64,000 nt of DNA from Chondrus crispus (lineage: Eukaryota > Rhodophyta > Florideophyceae > Gigartinales > Gigartinaceae). How positions within the stretch are numbered: position 1 is the first letter of the stretch; each line of letters starts with the position of its first letter. The translations under genes were made by a program, and so were the position numbers. Shown here one piece after another: positions 22,766 to 32,945 of this stretch. The notes below the pieces were generated by a model. It was not told the DNA's origin. It was given only the letters and a program-made list of their open reading frames with translations, and did not search any database. Where the stretch lies: contig NW_005179115.1 of NCBI RefSeq assembly GCF_000350225.1, positions 1-64,000 on the forward strand. Direction: 5' to 3'.

Positions 22766-24500
22766 GTGCCTTTCTGCGTATTTGTATGCTGGGCGAAAGT
22801 ACTTGTAGCTCTGCAAGGGGACGCGCTCGGCCAATCCCAGACCGGCACAGCCCCCGACACCGGCGAGCAGAGACGAAGGGAAGGCCCGAGTCTTCTATAT
22901 TCAGGACGCGAACGACTGAGAAGACCTGGCCATCACCAACAGAAAAGTCGACGGGAAGCTCTTGCCCAGCAGCACAAGGCCAGTGAGAACGTGGCTATTC
23001 CCAGCCTTCTATACCTCTCTGGATCGCTCGAGATGCAGAGATGGGTTGCCACTCAGATCCTGACCCTTGGCGAGGCGGTCGCAGAGGCGGCCAAGGCTAA
23101 GGAAGGGGGAGGGATATTTAATTCCAACCCCTCAGACGCAGGGTATGTCGTGGCAGAAACCCCCGAAAACTGCACGGGCAAGGGCGGGCATGAACAAGCC
23201 GCGCCGACCGGTGCGCCCGTCAGGGCGGACGGCCCGGATGAAACCGAAGAAACCGACGCCCCTGGGGAGGACCCCAACGCCTGGCAGAAGAACGTCCATA
23301 TCAGTGCCGAGGACGAGAAAGTACGCTCGGAGGTCCTCGAGATGCTGTCCGAATTCAAAGATATGTGGACCGGCCGGTTGACGAAAACTGGAGCCACGAA
23401 GCACCGCATTGAACTCATGCCCGGGCCGCGCCCGATTTACCAGGCGACTTACCGCGCCGGACCAACCGCACGGGAGAAAGGGAAACGGAGATCGACCGGA
23501 AGCTCAGAACAGAGGTAATCAAACCCGCCACGGCCGAATGGGCAAGCCCTGTGGTATGCATCCCTAAAAAGACGGTACCACGCCGTTCTGTGTCGACTAC
23601 TGGAAGCTCGACGCTGTAATCGTACGGGGTTCCTATCCGCTACCGAGGATGGACGAATGCATCGATTCCCTCGGCGACGCCAATGTCTTTACCACGTTGG
23701 ACTGTAACAGCGGGTATTGGCAAGTAGAAATCGCCGAGGAAGACTGCGACAAGACGACGTTTGCGGCGCACTGTGGGTTTTACCGGTTCCTCCGGCTGCA
23801 GTTCGGTTAGAAGAATGCCCTCGTTACTTTACAGCGGTCCGTCGACATTATACTGTCGCGCGTAGAATAGGAAACCGAATTGGTCTACCTGGATGATGTT
23901 ATCATGTATTCTAAGACCTTAACGGAACTCCTCGAACACATCCCTGAGGTTCTACGCCTACTACGGGACGCGGGCATGTCGCTGAAGGTTTCAAAGTGCG
24001 CTTTCTTCGACACATCGGCTACCTACCGGGGGCATATGATCCGACCAGGTACGTTGGAGGTCGAGCGCCGCCCCGTGGTCGCCATGGAGCGCGCTGGACC
24101 TCCCCCCAACCCGACGTATATAAGATCATTTTCAGGAATATTCAATGTCTACCGTCACTTCGTGAAGGGCTTCGCAGAAATAGCCACACCGTTAAATAGA
24201 AAGACGGGCAAAATCCACCATTCGAGTTCGAGGGTCTCACCGGCGTGGAATATAGTCCGAGTCGGCTCCCGGCAGCACATTCCGGAAGGCACGTACCCCG
24301 CTGCCGAACCCACAGGACGATGGAGTCACAGCCACGGGGGTTGCAACCGCGTTGGGGTCGGGCCATGCCGGGCGGATGTCTTCTTCGACCGCTCGGTTCT
24401 CGCTGTCGTCGGATGGCTATCTCATAGCCGTCTAGACATCTGCTGTGCCACGAACAGAGCCGCACAGGTAAATGAGAGTGTGTTTGTCCTCGGCACCTGA
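22766..24500 (+). pseudogene. Ty3/gypsy pol fragment (protease-RT linker and reverse transcriptase)
   Basis: The first frame (22766-23518) carries the linker to RT, with VHISAEDEKVR and a stretch like the RT entry motif (KHRIELMPGPRPIYQ). Frame changes follow at about 23520-23640. The RT core reads MDECIDSLGDANVFTTLDCN, a stop within the FG motif near 23808, and the catalytic YLDDVIMYS at 23882-23908. It then continues into the RT thumb and RNase H region, which degenerates by 24500. It is a relative of the element at 48.5-52.9 kb, sharing the linker words ILTLG, AKEGGG and VHI(S/C)AED. No gag, integrase or LTRs are present. Confidence 0.88.
23096..23114 (+). promoter_or_regulatory. Internal copy of the gypsy polypurine tract (candidate central PPT)
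   Basis: GCTAAGGAAGGGGG at 23096-23109 is identical to the tract that abuts the 3' LTR of the related element (52263-52276) and to a second internal copy at 49877-49890. Here it encodes Ala-Lys-Glu-Gly-Gly-Gly in the protease-RT linker. Confidence 0.5.
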
Positions 24501-24710
24501 AGGAACAAAACAAGACCATCGAGAGGGTAAAGAGCAGCGCTGACCTTTTCAATCAGTATCAACCTCGAGATCGCACATGGCTTCTATGGCTGGAGACGTT
24601 CATGTGTTTCCACTGCATTTGACAATGCGTACGTCATCAAGCACGATCTCGAGACCATATACCTCCAAACATCCCCCCGTAGATGTTAGCAGACTCAAAA
24701 TGGATATAAG

Positions 24711-24770
24711 ATGTCATAACCAGAGCACCGCACACTACTGATGTCGTAACCAGAGCATCGCACACTACTG
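24711..24770 (+). repeat. Two tandem 30-bp units
   Basis: Units 24711-24740 and 24741-24770 differ at two positions. They lie just upstream of a copia RNase H scrap. Confidence 0.85.
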
Positions 24771-24994
24771 AAAAACGGATGATGATCGATGTGGCTGCCG
24801 CTCGTGAAGCCTATAGCGACTACGAAATATCTAATGTGGGATTCGTTTCTGGAGATAACAATCCCGCTGATGCCGTCACCAAGCCGGGGCCATGTGAGTC
24901 ACTTGCCATTGCACTGTCATCGGGGATTGATCTGTCCCCAGTGAAGCAGTCAATCATCCGCATTGGAAAAAAGGCCTCACACTCGTCCTTTTAG
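24771..24994 (+). pseudogene. C-terminal RNase H scrap of a third copia family
   Basis: The frame reads EKRMMIDVAAAREAY, then NVGFVSGDNNPADAVTKPG. That is the end of copia RNase H, whose conserved last part is V.G..NPADALTK. It differs clearly from the other two copias here (ADPLTRKNS, TDPLTRTNS), so it belongs to a different family. Only about 70 residues remain. Confidence 0.75.
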
Positions 24995-25668
24995 AAGGTA
25001 GAAGTGCGAAAAGCTCTACTTCAAAACTCGTCGAGTGAACATGTATGTTATACAGCTTTCCTCGTATGAGGCGCGTTGATGCGGTATGTCCTGACACGCG
25101 AGATATTGAATTACGATTATAATGTAATAATGAGGCTGGATGGTATTGGCAATACTATCCAGCCTGAGAAACGTGCTGTATAGTAACAGTCATATGGTGC
25201 GAATCTTGTAGAGATTTCGGACAAGAAAGAAGTAAAGCACGCACGTAATATTAACATTTGCCATGGCAAAGAACCGCTTCCCACGCAGACTGCCGGACGT
25301 AGTCGAGCCTGCGAACCCCGGTCCCTAGACTTGGAGAGAAAGTTAAAAACGAAAGTGACCCGACTTTGTGAAAAAATATTCAACTATTTGGAAAATGTAG
25401 CAAAAACATAAGCGAGATGGACAAAAGCGGGCATTGAACTCGAGAACCGGCGCGTCGTCCCAGTGTGGGGACTCTCCTTCCGCCACTCGGCTATGCCACA
25501 TCCAACAGCAAAAGGTTCCTGGTCGGCAACGATGAATTTGCAAGGATTATTTATAGTACAGTCTCGAGACCACCCTCCGGTCACACTATTTTAGTTCCAA
25601 TACCATAGCGTATACGCTATGCACGGGGCTAGACTGGTTGCTGCGTATATACGCTGCAATCAGTCTAG
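24995..25668. other. Non-coding stretch with three palindromes
   Basis: No gene is supported. Palindromes lie at 25133-25165 (16-bp arms, one mismatch), 25604-25621 (18 bp, perfect) and 25620-25677 (28-29-bp arms, two mismatches). The last contains the left end of the large transposon. A tRNA-like pair of boxes on the minus strand near 25430-25505 does not fold properly. Confidence 0.5.
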
Positions 25669-26016
25669 CCCCGTGCACCCAGCGTGAGGAATTTCGCTCA
25701 CGGCGAGACAGGGCGAAATTTGTGTGATTTTTGTGAATCACTCAATCCCTGCGTGAGACTTCGTGCAAATTCTCACAATCCTCACCCTGCCCCTCACAAA
25801 CCTCACTCAGTCCCTTACGATCCTCACGCATCCCCTCACATCCCTTACGCATCCCCTCACATCCCTCACGCATCCCCTCACAGATCTATCCCTCCACAAC
25901 GCCGAACTGCTCGGGCGCGCTTTCCTTTCACAGATCTCCCCCTGTTACTGACCAACTATTCGTGCCAGTCTCTTAATAGTTGGTGAGTAACAGGGTCCCT
26001 CCAAGCAGCATTTCTG
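25669..26016 (+). repeat. Left terminal inverted repeat with subterminal array
   Basis: It matches the reverse complement of 30533-30897 from CCCCGTGCAC through to CCTCCAAGCAGCATTT, with scattered differences. Positions 25780-25890 hold about six units of the type CATCCCCTCA with 13-20-base spacing. Confidence 0.9.
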
Positions 26017-26094
26017 GCAGTCGAATGTGCTGATCAGAGATCATCACGTTGTTACAGTTCCATATTCCGAATTCCTGGGATATATGGAACATCT

Positions 26095-26194
26095 NNNNNN
26101 NNNNNNNNNNNNNNNNNNNNNNNNNNNNNNNNNNNNNNNNNNNNNNNNNNNNNNNNNNNNNNNNNNNNNNNNNNNNNNNNNNNNNNNNNNNNNN
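26095..26194. other. Assembly gap of 100 N, flanked by inverted repeats
   Basis: Exactly 100 N is a placeholder, so the true length is unknown. The 14 bases CATCACGTTGTTAC (26042-26055) recur as an exact reverse complement directly after the gap (26195-26208). This suggests the gap sits in an unsequenced stem-loop. Confidence 0.9.
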
Positions 26195-26454
26195 GTAACA
26201 ACGTGATGCCTCCGGGCAGGAGACATTTTATTCTAGTGTCTGTAGCGGACCCGTTCATAGGGAGCGCAGCGCGAAGGGCTAAGAATATGTCAAGTTAAGG
26301 CACACATCTATGTGTCTTCACACCGTCTGCGACAAAGGCAGCGGAAGAGCAACAGTTTGACACTACGTCTCCGTCATCACAATTAGGACCTATAGAACTC
26401 TCGCCTGGTGTTTCTCCCTACATAACATTCAACCCCCTGGAATTTCGTCATACA

Positions 26455-27053
26455 TTGCGTCGATCTGAGAGTGCAAGAGAAGATACACAGTACCAGTTGG
26501 AGTTTGACGAGAACGACAGTCTTTCAGATCCCGATCCAACGTTTGTCTCTACAAATAATGATGCTGGGTGTAGTGAGGATGTTAACAGCTCAATCTGTTG
26601 TGGATCAAATGGGGAAAACATATCTGTAAACTTGAAATACTGGAACTGCTAGAAGATGTTAAGGAAAGCGACGAAAATTTTGAAACGCGTCAATGCAGTG
26701 AAAGAAATGCGCAAACTACTGCCACTGAAGACTACTGGTCATCACTCATCTGTGATCCTGCTGAGTTTCTCTGGGACGATGTGTCTATTTCAGTTAGCGG
26801 CTCTGATGACAGCAGCGATCACACGGCAGGTACGCAAACCAATACGAGCAGAGATCCTGATGCAAGGAATGATTTGCGTAGTGAGGTTAGTCGAAGGGGA
26901 GGGCTTCCAAGCTGGGAGTTGGCGTCTGCATTTGAAGGTATAGAGCTGCGAATTGATGATATCGATACAGATCTTGGCCGAAGGTTTGTTTTTGAGGCTA
27001 ATGCGGTTCTGGAAAATTCTGCGCGAAGTAAGCTTGCATGCCAAGAGAGATGA
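26455..27053 (+). pseudogene. Acidic N-terminal region of the transposon protein
   Basis: Two overlapping frames (26455-26649 and 26598-27053) encode Asp/Glu/Ser-rich sequence (FDENDSLSDPDPTF, DDVSISVSGSDDSSD). The pattern is like the disordered acidic lead of piggyBac-type transposases. A frame change near 26640 separates them. No catalytic motif lies in this part. Confidence 0.5.
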
Positions 27054-28015
27054 GGTCCCTACTGCGAGTTCGTTGTCTTGCTTGGAGCTTATGAATTTGT
27101 TTTTTCCTGAGACCGTTCTTACGAAGCTTCGTAATCATATTAACCGAGTGCTCAAAGCACGCAACAAGGACCTAACATACGTGGCTGAGATTAAACTAGT
27201 TATTGTTATCCACGTAACTGCAGCTTCGTATCACGCTTGTGTTGCTACGGCCAATGCACAAGAGAATAGTGAGATATTTTTCCGGACGAGCCTTGCCCCA
27301 AGTCGATACCTTGAAATGTAGTCGGCCCTCAGTGAGGGTATTCGAAGCCGACAACGCGTGGAAGCTTTGTGTGAAGGATGGTCAAACAAACCGGTTAGAG
27401 GAAATGAGCTCATAACGAAATTGGAGCAAAAGCTGGCTGTTTTGAATCGATCCACTGTGTAATTCTATTCCAGGAAAACCTATATTCAGTGTCGATGATG
27501 ACCATCAGAAATTGAGTTCCCGTGCCGTACCTCAACTGACAAACTTGGCACGGCTTAACAATCCAAAAAAGGCCCTCGGCCGAGTTAACAATGCGGATTG
27601 CTCGGCATTGACTTCTGCTTTTATAGCAGAGCACTACATGCGAACCGGGGAGATTCTCATTCATATCTGGGAACGACTTTTTAAGTTGATTCAAGGAGCT
27701 GCAACGCCGGGATCTCTGACGCCGATGGCAGATGCAGTTTTGGCTGCAGACGGCGGTTATAATTCGACCGAAACGATTGAGCTCATTAATGAGCGGCTAG
27801 GAGCGACGGCGATTGGAACTCACAAGCGCAGTTTAGATTACACTTTTAAGTTTGGAGACGGTCCAACTAAAACACACAAACGGATGATCCTGAGTGAAAA
27901 GGATGTCGCGCTGTGTATAGTGCCACCAAAAAGTGTTCGCGACGTCCGGTCAGAAAGTTCAGGCATTACTGTACAGAGAAGGGTACTCCGGAAGGATTGC
28001 AGAGATGTACCCTAA
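26953..28015 (+). pseudogene. DDE transposase segment (piggyBac/IS4-like)
   Basis: The first block (to 27321) has LELMNLFFPETVLTKLRNHI and EIKLVIVIHVTAASYHA, which resembles the pre-catalytic helical block of piggyBac-type transposases. After stops the second block (27512-28015) has FIAEHYMRTGE and then LAADGGYNSTETIELI followed by ATAIGTHKRS. The D-x-GY / G(T)xKR pair resembles the second catalytic Asp block of IS4/piggyBac DDE enzymes. The third acidic residue was not identified. Stops lie at 27319 and near 27460. The paralogous relic at 17.1-19.1 kb shows TADRGYG at the equivalent place. Confidence 0.6.
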
Positions 28016-28336
28016 TGATGTCAAAAACTTTGGAGCACACTCATACACACTCATCCCAAAAGATGAGTATCGAGAATTATTGTCTCAGGAGGATACCTGA
28101 CGTGCACAGGAGGTATTCTGCCCGTTGAATGTGATTCAAAGGCGGAGCGGCAGAACATCATCGAGATCTGATGCGTTCCTTTCATCCCCGAATATTACTT
28201 TTGCATTGCAGAACGTGCAACATTTTACGCTTCTGTAGTGGGAGGACCCTGGCTGGTTTCTTGCCGGGTCGTTTAATTTACCTCCAGGACAACCTACTCC
28301 TTTCTTTCCTCATTCTGTCGAAATTTCGAGAGCAAT

Positions 28337-29538
28337 ATGTCCGGATTAGCCAACAATTTTCGGGGCCGCCAGCTGAACTACGGCACCCACAAGCTACCTA
28401 ACGACTTCACGGAGGTCACAGACACCTTGTGTACCAAATGGAACATCGTTTTGGAGACGATGAAAATGCGAAAGTCAAATCAACCAGCTAAAACCCCCTG
28501 TGCAGATGTTCTCACTCAGCTACTGCAGTGCACGTCTGGGTCATTGACTGTACTGAGAAAAGAAGATCTTCTTACTATGCTTATAAATTTGGAGTACCGT
28601 CAGTCGTCATCTTTGAGAAAACAGCAGCTGGTCGACAAAAGTTTAGAAATACAGGGAAACGTAAGATGTGGGAGCATAATTATCACGTCAATTGATCCAC
28701 AAACAGTGCCAGAGTATGAGAAGAAGGAGTTGGATTCAAAAATAATGAAAACAGAACTGTTTAAAGCATCTTTAGACACCTGGTTCATGAAACTGCTTTC
28801 CAGCACTCCTGGAATGAAAGACGGACCATTCAACGAGGGACAGGTGCTGAAGCACCTACCCGCTTTCTTTGGAAAGAACCTACTGCATGATGCCCAACAA
28901 TCGTTACCGACGCTTTTTACAGCGTCTTCGGACCGCTTTAAAAGCGGTCAGAAGACGTTCTACGCGACAAAATTTGTCGCGTGCAATACCTGAGCACTGT
29001 GGGTCTAATTGGAAACCGCTCTGTTCCACTGCTTGCAGGAAGTCCAGATGGCATTGCCTCAGCGAGTGACCATGAAAGGGATTTACACATGGCGTCCATA
29101 GAAATCAAGACGATGGCTGCGCTCAGAACGATTGAAAATGCAAGGACTCGGGCCAAATTCAGTGCGCATGTTCAGCTACAAAATATTGGCGAATCAACCG
29201 CGATGTTGAAAGCGTTCCATGACCTAGTTCTCACTACTGCCTACGGGCTTCAATGCCTTCATCATTCCGCCGTTTTAAGCACACTACGAGTGCTGTTCGT
29301 TGTGTCGAAGGGTTCGACACTAGGTGTTGGAGCGATTATTTACTGTGCACACCTCGTGTTCTCCGAAATGTTGCTTGCCTCGTATAAGTTTTGCTTAACG
29401 GCAATCCGGCTGATCTGTTTTGGATGGGCTGGGAAGCACACAAAGGAAATTCAAAAACCTTATTACGACCTTCTTGCTAATACCCACGCCGCAGACATAT
29501 TCTCTTTTGCATCGTTCTACAAAGTCAGCAAAGCATAA
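28337..29538 (+). pseudogene. YqaJ-type PD-(D/E)XK nuclease of the transposon, one frameshift
   Basis: The first frame (28337-28993, 218 residues) is a helical lead. The nuclease core follows in another frame from about 28985 to 29538. LLAGSPDGIAS carries the catalytic Asp (29047-29049) and ASIEIKT carries Glu and Lys (29101-29109). The spacing is 18 residues, as in the YqaJ/lambda-exonuclease motif SPDG...ExK. The later segment with GLQCLHHSAV corresponds to the Gln-rich segment of YqaJ proteins. Two palindromes (28923-28957 and 28962-28982) sit exactly at the frame disruption. Enzymes of this family resect double-stranded DNA; a role in transposon integration or repair is inference. Confidence 0.7.
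28923..28982. repeat. Pair of adjacent palindromes inside the nuclease gene
   Basis: 28923-28957 has 17-bp arms with one mismatch and a single centre base. 28962-28982 has perfect 10-bp arms with one centre base (ACGCGACAAA and its complement). They lie immediately before the frame change between the two nuclease parts. Confidence 0.9.
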
Positions 29539-29639
29539 AAGTATCTGCCCAGGAATCGGGGGCCTTTACCACCAGAAAGAATGATAAGACCAACAATTGT
29601 TGTATATTGGAACCATATAAAGGGTGGGCGACGAATTTA

Positions 29640-30275
29640 ATCGTACTCTAAAGATTTTATCGTATCAAAGCACGTCGGAAATCCTATTGTCAGTGTCTTG
29701 GGTCGTTTAATATGGGCACAGATAAACAATTCGGTAGTGGTATATCGTCTTTCTGTTGCAAAGGGACGTGGTTTGCTCTTCGAAAGTAATGCCTGTGAGA
29801 GAGAATTGAAAAGGGGTACGTGGCCATGCACGATATCGCCAGATGCTGGACGTTTTCATCTTTCGCAGGTTTGCTGGCAAAAGACTTCTTGGCTACAAAC
29901 ATTCAAAGGCCTATGGAAGAGATATCTTCAACAACTGTTACAAAAGAAAATGAGAAGCCCATGTATGTGAGAAATGCTGTTATGAAATATAACTGCCCGT
30001 CGGATCGAGAGTGGAGATTGTCACAGTACAGCTCACACAAACAGGTTGTGGCGAAGGACTGCTACTGCTCTTTACGTTCTTTTAATTTCAGGGTCAAATT
30101 CAATGGGATATTGTTTAAGAAAAAAGGTGGCGCACGAATGCGGCAGTGGTGCCCCGTGTGCATGCAACAGATATACAGTTCGTGCTGGGAAGATTGGAAC
30201 AGCGTGGCTACTCTGAAAAGAGCAACTATGTCTTCATCACAACGCGCGGCCATTTTGCAGAGGATTCAGTCTTAG
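29640..30275 (+). pseudogene. Cys-rich C-terminal ORF of the transposon
   Basis: Two frames (about 29640-29970 and 29820-30275) overlap. The second encodes KDCYCSLRSF and then QWCPVCMQQIYSSCWEDW, two Cys pairs that could bind zinc, followed by a basic tail. It lies downstream of the nuclease and inside the TIRs. I do not recognise a family. It may be the C-terminus of the transposase or nuclease after frame damage rather than a separate protein. Confidence 0.4.
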
Positions 30276-30532
30276 AATGGTATGGTTAGAGAGTAACGAG
30301 CTTATTAGCACTGCAAAAAGAGATAGTAGTGTTTTCGTGGGCCTAGTTTTACTTATTTCACTGTGTAGAGCAACTCTGCCCGTTAAACAAGCTCGACGTG
30401 GACTGAAACAAAGAAATCCTAGAACCTACCTTCAGACGCGTGTCATTTTCTTTCATAGAATGAGGGCAGCGGAAATCCTGTGGCATGAAGCCTCTCCGAA
30501 TCGTCTGCCATATTGCCACGCACTAGAAACCG

Positions 30533-30897
30533 AAAATGCTGCTTGGAGGGACGCCCTGTTTTTGTCTAGACTGGCAGGATTAGTTTGTAAGTAACAGGGA
30601 ATCTGTGTGAGGAAAGGGCGCCGGAGCAGTTCGGCGCTGTGGAGGGATAAATCTGTGAGGGATGCGAGGGGATGCGTGAAGGGTGTGAGGGGATGCGAGA
30701 GGGATGTGAGGGGATGCGTGAGGGATGTGAGGGTGTGCGTGGGGATCGTGAGGGACTGACTGAGGGTCGTGATTGCCAGGGTGAGGATCATGAGACTGTG
30801 CACGAAGTCTCACGCAGGGATTGGGTGATTCACAACAATCACACAACTTTCACCCTCTCTCGGCGTGAGCGAAATTTCTCACGCTGCGTGCACGGGG
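30533..30897 (-). repeat. Right terminal inverted repeat with subterminal array
   Basis: Reverse complement of the left TIR. The array of GAGGGGATGCG-type units lies at about 30655-30760. The end GTGCACGGGG abuts CTAG (30898-30901). Confidence 0.9.
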
Positions 30898-31448
30898 CTA
30901 GCCGGGGTGGCTAGTACGGTAGTATAGTAAAGAAAGTCTTTGTTTCGTGCACACTTACAACTATGCTTACACGAGTGTTCACTAAACGACATCATTCGCA
31001 CCATCCATCGCCACCCGCTGAAGTGTGCCCGCTTCGACTGTATGCCCATATGCGGACAACAATCGATGGAGTGCGGATATAAGCGCCCAGTACGCAAGTG
31101 CGTCAGAATCCTTAAATGGCGCAGTGTGGACGTGTCTGTAACCGTTCACGCAATAATTCAGAAAGTTTCAGTTACAATTATCCTTCCCAAACACGTATTA
31201 CGCCGTAGATTGGCATCCCAGCGTCTCCAAACCTCAACAAAAGTCCAAAATGACCAGCAGCCGCAGACCAATTACGCCCCTGTAGCGCCGAATGGAAAAG
31301 TAGTGGTCTAAAATAGCAAATAAGCCTTGAACTGACCACTATTTTTGAGCCACTTCACGAGACAACCAATATCTGGTAGGGTTCTGAATGCGCCGTGGCC
31401 CAATTTTTCAATTCAAACAATGTGCCACGTCATCAACTACTACTCATT
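30898..31448. other. No supported gene
   Basis: A 123-codon frame (30940-31311) lacks an ATG at its start and shows no recognisable domain. I see no repeat other than the CTAG flank of the transposon. Confidence 0.35.
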
Positions 31449-32945
31449 TTATAAGGACCGGCAGCAGTGAGGCGTTGACATTGCCATCAATGTTGCTATT
31501 TGCTCATGAAAGTGTTCGACTCTCGTGCTACTGAGCTCGAACGAGCTAAGCTCGCTGCCCTCTACGCTAAGAGCGACTGACATGCATCCTGTCTCGGTTA
31601 ATGGACCATATGGGCGCCAGCAAAATGAGACCTCTAATATCTGCGAGTGGCTCTTTATACTCGTCTGCGAATTGCCTCTTTGCGTTGCGTGCTGTCTTCG
31701 CAGACATTCGTCTTTCATCGTGTCGCTTAAGGGCGTCAACGACGAAGTCCAAAGTTAAATTCGAACCGCTTTAAGTGTTGATACGCACCGTACCTTCATC
31801 ACCACGTCGGCGTCTCTGATTAAACTGCGACCACGTCCCATAAATGAGTCAACCAGCGTCTTCAAATTAATGCTTGCATCATTATCGGTACTCGTGAACA
31901 AGTCATTCAGCGGTTCAATCGATGTGTTAAGTATTTCGCTGCACCATATACCCTTTCTCTCAAAGCCACTGATAATATTTGACCAACTCATCGAGGCACT
32001 GAATGCAGATTTGATACAACATGAAACACCATCCAAAACAAGGAGCAAGTATTGACTATTTGCCCTCAGATACATAGTCTCTGCAACGAAGTTCTGGGCC
32101 CAGTCGTATATGCTTTTGAGTCTACCCCTGGTATCTCGCGTTGGTACAAATAGCAGGAGGGAAAGTAGGAATGTAAGGTCGGTAAGGATTCATTTACGCG
32201 ACAAAAATGAGCTTTTTTACCAGGGAAACGATAACTGGTTCGCAACTAGTACCGGCGGCAGAAACTGTAGGCGGTACTGTCACCCTGTCTAGAACCCCTT
32301 TACTGCGAACTACAGAGTGTTTCAAATTCACGTCCTTAGGATCGACGCCCTTTCGTAGGCTTCGGCCCGTCATTTTTGAAAACGAAGCACCCAACTGATC
32401 AATGTTAAAATCACACCTTGGGTCCTTGATATTATAGCGTTGCAAAGTAAACTTTACACGTGCAATGTGCTCTGAAACTGCTGCTTCCGTAACGGCAGCC
32501 AACCTCTTTCCGTCAATAATTCTCACAGCCTTGCACACCATATCATGGAGAAGGAAGTGGGAGACCCAGCCTAGAGAGCGGCGGTTGTTTTAAATTTGAT
32601 ATGTTCTTGTGGAACAACCGGCATCAGTTCGATATAGTGTTGCACCAAGTCTTGAACACCGAACTTTATTAAGGGTGTATTGCTTTGAACAATGTACTTT
32701 AAGGCCTCAGCAACAGGGGACTCTTTCTCATATGTTAGAATGTGAGGACGACCTGCTGTCTGTGTGGGAATGCGGATATCCTTTGGACGCTGCGGATGGG
32801 ACTCTGGTGCATTTTGCCCCCAAAGGCGATAAACACGGCGAATGGTCGTGGCAGGGATTGAATAGTCCCGTGAGAGACGAGAACATGATTTTTCATGCTC
32901 AAAGCGAGCAAAAACAGCGCTTTGCAACTCTCTGTGGTCTTTCAC
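31449..32945 (-). pseudogene. Second pogo/Tigger-like transposase, decayed, reverse strand
   Basis: The N-terminal frame (32945-32571) has a Psq-type HTH (CSRLSRDYSIPATTIRRVYRLW) and GRPHILTYEKESPVAEALKY, the typical CENP-B style lead. The next frame (32541-32194) holds DFNIDQLGASFSKMTGRSLR, equivalent to the first catalytic Asp region, and PPTVSAAGTSCEPVIV. The third (32075-31755) has YLLLVLDGVSC, the second Asp, then GFERKGIWCSEIL, which is the block after the third Asp. The segment with the third Asp itself is missing. A basic C-terminal tail (31752-31567) follows. It is only distantly related to the copy at 9.3 kb, and no convincing TIRs were found. Confidence 0.7.

Larger units (their letters stand above)
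25669..30897 (+). mobile_element. 5.2-kb DNA transposon with long TIRs, DDE transposase and YqaJ-type nuclease
   Basis: Inverted repeats of about 350 bp (25669-26016 and 30533-30897) bound the element. Both begin CCCCGTGCAC and are flanked by CTAG (25665-25668 and 30898-30901), which could be a 4-bp duplication, or a 2-bp TA if the end is placed one base further out. The homology stops exactly at CTAG. Each TIR holds an array of short ATCCCCTCACGC-type units. Inside are an acidic N-terminal region, a DDE transposase segment, a PD-(D/E)XK nuclease of YqaJ type and a Cys-rich C-terminal ORF, all in plus orientation and all with frame damage. Eukaryotic ISL2EU-type transposons are described, as far as I recall, as carrying a YqaJ nuclease; membership is not proven here. 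Confidence 0.8.

Noticed and set aside
25430..25505. tRNA-like sequence on the minus strand (TAGCCGAGTGG A-box and GAGTTCAATGCCC B-box)
   Set aside because: The boxes are present at a plausible spacing, but the acceptor and T stems do not pair and the anticodon loop has six bases. At most it is a tRNA-derived SINE scrap.
25780..25900. Regular short repeats that could be read as a CRISPR array
   Set aside because: Units are 10-15 bp, variable, without unique spacers, and lie inside a transposon TIR in a eukaryotic contig.
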